NCBI GenBank assembly: GCA_033065855.1
Contig: JAVXUO010002473.1
Location: 62,001 to 126,000 of the forward strand
Length of the DNA: 64,000 bases
Reading direction: 5' to 3'
Source: Escallonia rubra
Taxonomy: Eukaryota > Streptophyta > Magnoliopsida > Escalloniales > Escalloniaceae
Shown: positions 54,531 to 64,000 of the stretch, one piece after another
How the letters are laid out: each line of letters starts with the position of its first letter
Position numbering within the stretch: position 1 is the first letter of the stretch
Program-made: the position numbers and the translations under genes
The notes under the pieces: model-generated
Databases searched by the model: none
The model's input: the letters and a program-made list of their open reading frames with translations, nothing else
Told to the model about the DNA's origin: nothing

Positions 54531-55021
54531 AACTTTTCATGTCGTTCTAATTCATAGATTGACGACGTTATAAAAGCTCTTCAATCCTAACGATCTTCTT
54601 GGTTACAAGTACAACCAAAGAGGAAAAGTTCAACACCGAAATCGTAGTTTCGAAGGTCAAGAAAACTGGTCCCAACTATGTATTTTGACTGCAAACATGT
54701 TTATGTTTAGGCCTTAATTGAGTCCGACCAGCATTACTTGACACTTCCTCATTTGTTCTTCATCGTCAAATACATCGTAAAAAAACATTTTGTCAAATGT
54801 AAATGAATAGGACGTAATATATACGTTCATTATACGTTAATAACGTGATAAAAGACTGCTCAATACTAACGTGTCCTCGATTACAAGAAAAGAGGAACAT
54901 GATGTGGAACTTTCCTTCATGGTACAATTCAAAGAGGATATCTGCAGTAGATCTGAAACCCTTAATGCTAATTGCTAAAGCTCAATACCCCAACATGTGA
55001 GCACACAGAGAGAACGAGAGC
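54531..55021 (+). promoter_or_regulatory. Promoter region of the first CRK copy, internally duplicated
   Basis: From 54531 (AACTTTTCATGTCGTTCTAA) the sequence matches the region upstream of the second CRK (62949 onward). It includes ATTGACGACGTTATAAAAGC, with a TATAAAAG box at 54569-54576 and a TTGACG W-box-like core. A diverged second copy of the same module (AACGTGATAAAAGACTGCTC) follows at about 54842, making the first promoter ~230 bp longer than the second. Confidence 0.55.
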
Positions 55022-58000
55022 ATGGACTATCCATGGCTAACTATCTGCTTTCTGTTCATTCTCAGCCTCACCACTCCCCAACCAATATTCGCAGTGCGCT
55101 GTTCAGATAGCGGCAACTACACCACCAACAGCACCTATGCAGCCAACCTGAAAACCCTCCTTTCCTCCATCTCCAACAGCTCCGACCTCAACTCCGACGG
55201 CTTCTTCAATGCTTCCATCGGCCAAAACCCGGACCAAGTTTACGCTTTCACACTCTGCAGAGGCGATCAGGAGATCACCAGCTGCCGCAGCTGCCTCAAC
55301 GACTCTAGTCAAGCCATCACCAAGGAATGTCCTAATCAGAAAGAAGCCATTCTCAGCAACGAAAACTGCATGTTGAGGTTTTCCAGCCGTAACAATATAC
55401 TCAGCTCCATGGATGATAGTTTTTATTTCATGGGTTATAACGTGAATAACGCGACAAATCCGGCCCAGTTCAATGACGTGCCGGGAGATCTACTGTCCAA
55501 TTTACGTGAGCGAGCGTCATCAGGCGGTGTACGGAAGTATGCGGCTGCTGTGGTCAACTACACGAGCCTTTCGAAGATTTATGGGTTGGAACAGTGCACG
55601 CCGGATATATCGAAGCCGGATTGTGGAAGTGTTTGGATGTGGCTATGAATGACATCACCAACATTGCGAGTGGGAAGGTTGGTGCTGCCATTTTTAGGTA
55701 CAGCTGTGTTCTTAGATTCGAGACGTACCAGTTCTTTCAACTTGCGGTTGATGCACCACCGCCACCGCGCAGCACGCCGGCTCCACCGGCGCAGCAGTCT
55801 CCTCCTCCGCTATCAACCGACAGCCCTGGTACTCTTCGTCCTAGTCTACTTTCATGTCTACACTGTTTCAACAAGGTTAATAAAGGCTTACAGCTACATT
55901 ATGGACCATTCATGGGAACGAAGTCCTGGAAAAAAAATGGGGACATCGCACAGATTTCTGAACTTATGCATTTGTTGTCGGATACTAATATGCTCTTTGA
56001 AGAGGTGAAGCTGGTTTTCACTGAAGTGTTTGGTTGTCAAGGAAAACGATTCTTAGAGACATGGCTGTGGCCTTTTAACTTTCGTTTGTAACTCTAGAAA
56101 ATGTGTATCTCGTTAGAAATGGCTTTAGGTGTAGAGTTTTTATCGCGCCTTTAATTTGACATTAGAGATTGACAGGTGATAATAAAAATTTCTTGCAAGA
56201 AAGAGTATGACACGATCAAGAGGATTCCTATATTGTAACTTGGACGGCCCATTTTTATCATTATTGGTCACGAGGACAGATGAACATGAATAAGATAAGA
56301 ATCATATGTTCTATAGTATTTGACTGTAAGAATTATAATGATAAAAATTGCCACTAAAAGTGTATGGTCGTGGTTCTTAATATTTGCAGTAACATTTTTT
56401 ATCGTTTAAATGCATATAGTGACAATGTGCAATTGTATCAGCGCTGCTGAGGGGCTAGTCCATGTACGTGGACATCACTGATAATAATGAGAAGCAGTTG
56501 CAGTTACCTATTATCTTTTCAGTGAGGTATCATAGGTAGTTGAGCAATTAATAAATTTGGCATTTCATTTTAAATTTCATGTTATTGCAGGAGACAGTAG
56601 CAACAAATCCCGAACCATTATCAATATTGCAATTCCCACAGCTTCTTCGGTGTTGATAGTGATCTTCATTTGCCTACTTCTATCATTGAGGAAGCGAAAG
56701 CAGAATATTAATGTTGAAAGTAAGTTTGGCACTAAGGACCTGATGTAATTACACGGGCACAACAACAACGAGAAACTTGTTTTAAGTTTAATCAAGCATG
56801 AACTTTTAGGTTTTTAATGGTCCATATGTCACATATAAAGCTTTTTACCTGTATTTTTCCGGTACTCAAGACGGAGGAATTTTGACCACTTATAGTTAAA
56901 AATATTTGAGATGGCTACACATGACTATCATAACTTTTCTTTTTTGGTGAAGCTGTCGATGAAATTAGCGGCGTAGAATCCTTCTACTTTGACTTTGGCA
57001 CTGTAAGAGTTGCAACCGACAACTTTTCTGATACTAATAAGCTTGGGCAGGGTGGATTTGGTGCTGTTTACAAGGTAACAAGCAGTATTGTAAATGTGTT
57101 TCTACAACTTCACTAGAATTGACGTTTTGAAATTTGTGAAGGTAGTTTGAAGTTCATATTTTTCACATTATGTTGGTTGTGCTTGATCTTCAGGGTAGGA
57201 CTCAAAATGGACAAGAAATAGCAGTAAAGAGATTGTCAAAGAATTCAGGACAAGGTGAACTGGAATTCAAAAACGAGGTCTTGTTATTGGCAAAGCTTCA
57301 GCACAAGAATTTGGTTAGGCTCCTTGGTTTCTGCCTGGAAAAGACAGAGAGGCTTCTTATCTACGAGTTAGTGCCCAATGCAAGCCTTGACAAATTCTTA
57401 TTTGGTATGGTATTATGTTCTCCTGCTTTTCTATCATTTTATGAATCATGTTGCTCTTTGGGTTTTAATCGGGCTAACTCGTGCATAAGGCATGACTACT
57501 GTCTGTGTGGGGAGTCACCTTAAATAGCTCATGAGACAAAGCAAACAATGGATATAGGAGAAACTACGCTTACATGCATTTTAGTCTGTTATGAATGCAA
57601 AATGAAAATTTTACGACATAATGGTTCTTCGTAGGTTGCTAATTGATGAAGACTTGACAAAGCTCTAACTTTGGTCATACATGTAGATCCAGTAAAACGT
57701 GGATATTTAGATTGGAACAGGCGGTACAAAATTATAGAAGGTGTTGCTCGGGGAGTTCTTTCTTTACCTTCATGAAGATTCTTGACTTAGAATCATTCAT
57801 CGTGATCTCAAAGCTAGCAAAGTTTTGTTAGATGAAGAGATGAACCCCAAAATTGCAAATTTTGGCATGGCACGACTGTTCAAGTTAGATGAAACCCAGG
57901 GCGACACGAGTAGAATTGTCGGAACCTAGTAAGTATATATGTTTGCTAAACTAGCTAGTACCACCTTGAAGTGCATATGTTTTCTTTATCAGCAAAGCAA

Positions 58001-58686
58001 CACAAATAGTCCGGTTCAAACTCTTATTCTCAGGAGGAATATTTGAGATGTAATCTTGAATTTGTGTAGTAAAACGAGCTTATTACTATTGCAGTGGATA
58101 TATGGCCCCAGAGTATGCAACACATGGGCAGTTCTCAGTCAAGTCAGACGTATTCAGCTTTGGCGTGCTAGTCTTTGAAACTGTAAGTGGTCAGAAGAAC
58201 AATTGTTTTCGTAGCGGGAGAATGCAGAGGACCTTCTAAGCTATGTAAGTGTGATTATTCAATATGTAGCCACACTGGATATATATAACATAGCGAATGC
58301 TTATCATTGTGGTTGCACATGTTGAATGCTCTTAGGCTTGAAAACATTGGCGGGAATGAGCGGGTTCAAGTCTAATCGATCCAGCATTGAGAGCTCATTC
58401 AGGTTCAATACGCAACATCGTAAGATGCATCCATATTGGGCTGCTATGTGTTCAATAAAATGTAGCTTCCAGACTGACTATGGCTTCAATCATTCTCATG
58501 CTTAATAGTTTCTCAACCACCCTCCCAATGCCTTCAGAGCCTGCATTTTTTATGCACAGTAGCATCGATCCAGAATTTCCACTTTGCGAATACAGCTCAG
58601 GGGCTAATTACTTCAATCAATCAACAAGTAAATATGCTCATTTCTCGAATAATGAGGCTTCAATTTCTGAGTTACATCCTCGATAG
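55022..58686 (+). pseudogene. Decayed cysteine-rich receptor-like kinase (CRK)
   Basis: CRKs are plasma-membrane receptor kinases with two extracellular DUF26 (Gnk2-type) domains. Exon 1 (55022 to ~55829) encodes a signal peptide and DUF26-1 (LCRGDQEITSCRSC, C-x8-C-x2-C). A 1-nt deletion after CTPDISKPDC breaks DUF26-2, which continues in another frame as KCLDVAMND. Later exons: transmembrane (56591 to ~56721, IAIPTASSVLIVIFICLLL), 56953-57074 ([13 protein letters not shown]), 57194-57404 ([20 protein letters not shown]), 57687-57928 ([20 protein letters not shown]), 58095-58244 ([20 protein letters not shown]) and 58336-58686 (ends NEASISELHPR). There are frameshifts before LYLHED and before ENAEDLLSY, and stops after HEDS, in the last exon (two TGA) and after LLCVQ. 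DFG has become NFG. It is clearly non-coding as a kinase. Confidence 0.9.
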
Positions 58687-61177
58687 TGCTTAAGGGTGCA
58701 CGTCCAATTCTTTAATCGGATTACTAACGATGATAAGTCAGGCAAAGATGTAGCACTCCTAATATTTTCAAACCTATTTTACGCCAAATTTCATGTTTCA
58801 GCACCCCAAAGAATTCTATATTTGGTTGTGCGGATGAATAACTAAATAATTCATTTTATGTTTCACGAGCATCCTTTCTTAAAGATTTGATACTCTAAGA
58901 ACTCAATGACGTGATGACGCATAGATTTAAACCTAGGGAGCAACTTCAAATTCCTTTGTATGGAATCAACTTAACCTTCTTGAGATACATCTAGTAGTGT
59001 GTTTGATCAAAATCAGCCCATAGAGACTTTTGTCCTTACATCACCCGCAAATTTTTACTAGAGATTTCGCTTCAGCTAATTTGATTTCTATTTGACGGGT
59101 TCATTAACATGAAAGTAGGTACATACTAACTTTTTTTCCCCCACAACTTTTCTGGAGCGTGCTCAGAGTTATCAAAGGCGTGCCTAGGCGCATTCCCTGT
59201 GCTTTGCCTAGGGCTAGGCGCAGCCCTTCGAAAAGGCGCGACGCAAGGCTCAAGTCGATGGTGGAGACGCAAAAAAAAAAAACCCAAAAATTCTAATTTT
59301 TGATTTTTGCATCATGGCATCGTCTCAACCGTTCATTATTTTTTATTCTTTGTTACATAACATAATAAATCAATATTTAAACCATAAAAGTTCCTGAAAA
59401 CCCAAATTTCTAATCTATCAATTCTCTTATTATTGTTCATTATGCTAGCATCCCGTCCCTAATTATTTTCTATTTTAAGTAAATTTACTCCTTCACTTAA
59501 CCTTATAGATGAAGAAGATGAAATTGAAGAGGAATCTTAACTAGACTTGGGAGCCTATGATTTCCTTTTGAGGAAAACGTTGTTACCTTAACCCTTACTG
59601 ATAATGAGGATGACATTGTCATATTCACTTAAGATTAACTACTTCTTAACGGATTTGAAACTTTTTCTAGTGTTGAAAATTGAAGCCACACAAACTATGC
59701 GTACAGAAATATCACATCGTCCACTTGGTACCCATATCTATCCAGATTCTTCAAGTGTTACGCACCTCAGTCCTTCCAAACTTGACATTTCTTCACTACC
59801 AGTTTCAAAGCAAGACTTAGTTCACTAAAACCTCCATGTTAAATGATCAATCACGCCGAAACAACTCTGAGAACGACCAAGAAAAAGGAACTAATATTAA
59901 TACTCTTGAGTATGTTATATCTAGCTTTTGATTTTCTTAATATTGGTACAACTTTAATTTCATCAAGTATGTAATGAAATTACCGTTGTACAAAAAAAAA
60001 AAGACAGCTTTAACAATTCATCCAGCTTTATTCACGTGGCTCCTTAAATGCTTAATAAACTTGCTTTAGCCTCCACCCAAAATAACTTCTGATTCCACCA
60101 CACAGTACAACACAAAAAAGTAACCAACTGAACTTGGAGCATAGTCCCCGACCCCAAAAAAAATAGGAAAAAAGTCTGATAGCCAACTTATAAACAAATT
60201 AAAGAATGATATTTACATTTCACTTAAACAACTGAACTTCTCAATAATGACTAAAGTGATTATAGAATAATAATTAAAAGACACTTGACGTTGAAAATAA
60301 AAATCAAATGGCTAAGAATGTAGCTCAACCATCAACTTAGAAAAAAATCCGCATTAAAGAAAAGATGCTGCTTATCATCTGTGCTGGTAGCAAGTCGGGA
60401 TAAATATTAATGCTCTAAGTATGTTACACGAGTCTTCGGGTTTTCTTAGTATAACTTTTGTCAAGTAAGTAATGAAGTAACCGTTGTACTTTTCATCTTA
60501 TAGTTGCATTCATTTTTTAACAAAAAAACATGATAACTTTAACAATAGAGTAAGGCTTTGTCCTTGCTTGTATGACACTCCTATACTAGAATTTTAGCGA
60601 ATTTCTTTTGAAAATGAAGATCTGGCTTTACGCTATCGACTGAGTACCAACTCTTTTCATATTCATCTCGTCGATCAAAGTCTTTCAAATAACCATACAT
60701 TCCATGCCGCTAAGAACGAGGAGCGAAGTTCCCTCCAAAATGGATGTGTGAAGTGTTAGTTTAAAATTAAGATAGCGTTTGAAATCACTTCCAGTTTTGG
60801 TTTTCTGTTTTCAAAAAAATAAAAACTAAATAAAAACCAAAACCAGTTTAGTTTTTATTTTTTCAAAATCAAATGGACGTTTGATTACCCAATTTTTTTT
60901 TTTTTGTGGTTTGTCGTGGCGGTGGTGCGGTGTGGCGGTAGCTGACGGCGATCGCCACCGGCGATGGGAGGGTGGTGGTGGTCTCAAAATGAAAACTCAA
61001 AACTCTTAAATGGGAGTTTTAAAAGACAGCACCGTTTTAAAAACTGAAGAAGAAAAAGAAAACGAAAATTGTGTGTGAAATGCGTTTTTTTTCTCCAATT
61101 TACAAAACTGGAAAAAAAATCAGAAAACGGAAAAGTTATCAAACTGAGCCTAATTTTGAAACTAAAACTTTTAAAAA
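58687..61177. other. Gene-less interval with transposon ends and duplications
   Basis: 59163-59290 holds a hAT-like terminus (CAGAGTTATCAAAGGCGTGC, AGGCGC repeats). About 59930-59990 and 60405-60500 are diverged direct copies (AGTATGTTA, CAAGTA(T/A)GTAATGAA, TACCGTTGTAC or AACCGTTGTAC). 60195-60330 recurs in shortened form at about 62400-62490 beyond the organelle-like block, supporting duplication of the CRK locus. 60770-61160 has a GGTGG-rich core between AAAAC-rich flanks. No gene is seen. Confidence 0.45.
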
Positions 61178-61178
61178 A

Positions 61179-61301
61179 TGTGATGACAGTAATAAAATCA
61201 CATATATATATGTATGTGTGTGTATATATATACACACACACACATACATAAATATGTGATGACAGTAATAAAATCACATTTGAAGTATGCAAATCACATA
61301 A

Positions 61302-61345
<44 letters not shown>
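61179..61345. repeat. Direct repeat around an alternating palindrome, then (TA)n
   Basis: TGTGATGACAGTAATAAAAT (plus CACA) occurs at 61179 and 61255. Between the copies, TGTATGTGTGTGTATA is followed by its approximate complement, an alternating purine-pyrimidine palindrome. A (TA)n microsatellite follows at 61303-61345. Confidence 0.85.
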
Positions 61346-61350
<5 letters not shown>

Positions 61351-61689
61351 TAAATAAGTAATTAAAGTGAAAGAACCTGGTTCTAACGAGGAACAACGAT
61401 CCAAGATTTAACCCAAAGGCTCACAGCGGCGTCTCCTCTGATAGCACAACTACCGGAAGAGTTTCGAACCCGTCCGATCAATTGTCCACAAAAAATAGAT
61501 ATCACAAAGTATAAAGTAAAGTAGAAATCTAAATATGATAGTTTTTATTAGTATTATTTTCTACTACAATCCCTTTATATATAGGGAGTGAAAAAACACT
61601 AAATAAGAGTCACAACTCTTAGCACCAAAATAAAGGGTTACAACCCTTCAATTTAAATTGAAATAAATGGTAGTTTTAAAACTTCCAAC

Positions 61690-62325
61690 ATGAAGCGCGA
61701 CAGATTGGTCTATTTCGCTCTATTGGCCAAAGCGAAGCGAAGAATAAAAATCTCTAGAAAAGAAGTTAAATGTCGTTAAGAAACGGAGGACTTCCTGGAA
61801 AGAAGTTCGAGCTGGGTTCTTCATTATGGGACTATTCCAGTAAGGAATGAGTGAACAGACTCCTAGCTCTGTCCCGTTAGCCCAAAAAGCGTGAGGGGCA
61901 GAGCATAGTCTGAAGTGAGCGAGTGACTCAATGAATTTCTTCGAGCTAAGAGATCTGAGCTAGGCACTAAGAGCTAAGAGCTCCGAGCTCTAAGGCCGCT
62001 ATTCCAGGAACCTCTCCTAAGGGGCCTTGGTTATGGCGTATGTGGGACTGGCTATCCCCCCTTAAACCAATACTCTCGACAACGGTTCTCCCTCTCCAAA
62101 AGCCGGCTCCTTCGCTGTAGTGGGACTGTTACACCCACGCTTTCTCCACAGCACCTCCCTCTCTGCAGGTAGGAATTCCTCGGGGCGTATTACGGTTTTT
62201 CACCGAGGGGGTGGATCGAAGCAATTATAGCGAGGAATTGATATGAAATGAAGCACTTCGTCTATGGGCATTGTAAAAAGGATAGATTATGACCCTAACC
62301 GGTTCCCCCCTCCCCCCCTCCAAAA
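61690..62325. other. Probable organelle-derived insert (mitochondrial-like)
   Basis: About 630 bp with clearly higher GC and a different texture from the flanks: AGCGAAGCGAAG, GAGCTAAGAGCTCCGAGCTC, CCGGCTCCTTCGCTGTAGTG, TTCCTCGGGGCGTATTACGG. This style is typical of plant mitochondrial intergenic DNA. No mitochondrial gene was recognised, so the call rests on composition and appearance only. Confidence 0.4.
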
Positions 62326-63221
62326 AAGCTGAACAAGTCCATTATTTCTGATAGTGAGCTTATATCCTAACAATTAGAAAACTTCTCCTTAACATTTGAG
62401 CTTCACAACAGTCACTTAAACAACTACAGAACAACAATTAAAAGACACTCAACAATAAAAGTGAAAATCAAATAAGTAGGAATGTACCATCTAACATCAT
62501 ATTAAAAAAGAAAGCGTTTACCTTATTGAAAGAAGGAAAGAGCACGGAAAATATTGATGTCCTTGACCCATTTTTCAGTCAACTTACTTTTTACCATATT
62601 GTCAACAGTGGGATTCAGCCCGACTTGTCCTTATTCTTGTCAACAGTGGGACTCTGCCCGACTTGTCCTTATTCTTGTCTTCAACTTTCAAAATAGTGGA
62701 ACATGAAAGTCACAAAGTTGTACCAGCCTGTGAACATGACCCATCTTTCAGTCAACTTACTTTTTCTCCACAAGACGACCCGTGCTTCCTATGTCAAGAA
62801 AATTTTGTACAAATTGAGGCGCAAACAAGTCTATATTTAATTTTACATTTAAACGATTCAAATTGAGTGACGCGTCTTTAGTCATTATTCATCATATGAC
62901 TCATTCAAATCATATCTGGACAAACATTTGTCGAGTAACAGATAATAAAAACTTTTCATGTCGTTCTAATTTATAGATTGACGACATTATAAAAGCTCTT
63001 CAATCCTGATGATCTTCTCGGTTACAAGTGCAACCAAAGAGAAAAGGCATATGGAACTTTCCATCATGGTAAAATTCAAGGAGGACATTTCCAATAGATC
63101 TGAAACCTAGAAGAAGGAAAATCACGTGGAGGACTTTTTGAATAGATTTGATCGAAACCCTCAATGCTAAGTGCTAAATGCTCAAAACCTCAACATGTGA
63201 GTAGACAGAGAGAATATGAGA
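62326..63221 (+). promoter_or_regulatory. Upstream region of the second CRK
   Basis: 62560-62790 contains local duplications: TCAACAGTGGGA(T/C)TC(A/T)G with CCCGACTTGTCCTTATTCTT twice (about 62602 and 62639), and CATTTTTCAGTCAACTTACT against CATCTTTCAGTCAACTTACT (62569, 62742). From 62949 the sequence matches the first CRK promoter, including TATAAAAG at 62988-62995, 234 bp before the ATG. Confidence 0.5.
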
Positions 63222-64000
63222 ATGGACAATCCAAGACTATCTTTCTGGTTTCTGTTCATTCTCAATTTCCTAGTGAGCCTCACCACTCCCAAGCCAACTT
63301 TGATATACAGCGTCTGTTCAACTGATGGCAACTACACCGCCAACAGCACCTACGCAGCCAACCTGAAAACCCTCCTTTCCTCCATCTCCAACAGCTCCGA
63401 CCTCATCTCCGACGGCTTCTTCAACGCTTCCATCGGCCAAAACCCAGACCAAGTTTACGCTCTCGCACTCTGCAGCGGCGATCAGGCGGTCACCAACTGC
63501 CGCAGCTGCCTAAACGACTCTAGTCAAGGCATCACCCAAGCATGTCCTAATCAGAAAGAAGCCGGTCGCTGGTACGATAACTGCATGTTAAGGTTTTCCA
63601 ACCGTAACATACTTAGCTCCTTGGAAATGGGTATGGTTATGTTCCGTCGTAACGAGAACAACGCGACGAATCAGGCCCAGTTCAATGACGTGCTGGGAAA
63701 ACTGCTGGTCGATATACGTGAGCGAGCCGCCCCGGGCGGTGTACGGAAGTATGCGGCTGATGAGGCCAAATACACCAGCCTTGTGACGATTTATGGGTTG
63801 GAACAGTGCAGGCCGGATATATCGGAGCTGAATTGTAAGTCGTGCTTGGACATGGCTAGGAATGACGTGTTCCTCTATGCGAGTGGGAAGGTTGGTGCTT
63901 ATACTATTAGGGATAGCTGTGTTCTTAGATTCGAGACATACCAGTTCTTTCAAGCTACGGCTGATGCACCGCTGCCGCCGGCAGCTCCACCGCCGCTGCA
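63222..64000 (+). CDS. Cysteine-rich receptor-like kinase, 5' part (runs off window)
   Basis: The frame is open from the ATG to the window edge (259 codons). A hydrophobic signal peptide begins MDNPRLSFWFLFILNFLVSL. Two DUF26 domains carry the full cysteine pattern: LCSGDQAVTNCRSC and CRPDISELNCKSC, both C-x8-C-x2-C. After RDSCVLRFETYQFF a Pro/Ala-rich juxtamembrane linker starts. DUF26 domains are thought to bind ligands such as carbohydrates at the cell surface; the kinase exons should lie beyond the window. It is the intact tandem partner of the pseudogene at 55022, with nearly identical runs (YAANLKTLLSSISNSSDL). Start chosen by analogy with the partner and the signal peptide. Confidence 0.93.
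   Translation, partial: MDNPRLSFWFLFILNFLVSLTTPKPTLIYSVCSTDGNYTANSTYAANLKTLLSSISNSSDLISDGFFNASIGQNPDQVYALALCSGDQAVTNCRSCLNDSSQGITQACPNQKEAGRWYDNCMLRFSNRNILSSLEMGMVMFRRNENNATNQAQFNDVLGKLLVDIRERAAPGGVRKYAADEAKYTSLVTIYGLEQCRPDISELNCKSCLDMARNDVFLYASGKVGAYTIRDSCVLRFETYQFFQATADAPLPPAAPPPL

Overview
The window is nuclear DNA of a flowering plant, very probably a eudicot. It holds intron-rich genes with GT-AG borders, a plastid-targeted glucose-6-phosphate/phosphate translocator, a plant-type GH1 beta-glucosidase, cysteine-rich receptor-like kinases (a plant-only family), and dense plant transposons (MULE, hAT, LTR, LINE, MITE). I cannot name the species. Domain and family calls come from reading translations by eye; no database was searched.

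Layout. 1-14 kb is a transposon-rich zone containing three partial copies of the 3' half of the neighbouring PCFS4-like gene (about 1.4-2.3 kb, 4.8-7.4 kb split by a MULE, and 12.4-13.1 kb). Between them lie a hAT-type element (3581-4655), a decayed LTR retrotransposon carrying a hairpin MITE (7402-8392), a solo LTR (8701-10374) and a second, young-looking MULE (10423-11912). 14.3-22.3 kb is the PCFS4/Pcf11-like mRNA 3'-end processing gene (minus strand, seven recognised coding exons). 25.1-25.7 kb is VPS28, an ESCRT-I subunit (minus strand, one coding exon, probably an intron in the leader). 26.8-33.6 kb has no recognisable gene; it holds tandem repeats and a 1.2-kb segmental tandem duplication. 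34.0-37.9 kb is the translocator (plus strand, five exons, the last only 12 nt). 40.6-45.4 kb is a complete 12-exon GH1 beta-glucosidase of the BGLU45-47/monolignol-glucoside type, followed at 46.4 kb by the first two exons of a second copy whose remainder is missing and whose downstream sequence is a deleted hAT element. 48.9-54.5 kb is AT-rich sequence, a TIR element with paired 19-nt palindromes, a truncated relative head-to-head with it, and a truncated LINE. 55.0-58.7 kb is a decayed cysteine-rich receptor-like kinase (CRK). 63.2 kb to the window end is the intact 5' part of a second, tandem CRK copy. Between them, 61.7-62.3 kb looks like organelle-derived DNA, probably mitochondrial.

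The genes are not an operon. PCFS4, VPS28 and GPT are housekeeping genes (mRNA 3'-end formation, endosomal sorting, plastid sugar-phosphate import). The GH1 and CRK pairs are lineage-expanding gene families in which one copy of each pair visible here is damaged. The strongest unexplained structure is the TIR element at 50635-52422 and its relative at 52447: 19-nt palindromes occur in pairs with a constant 53-bp start-to-start spacing (55 bp in the relative).
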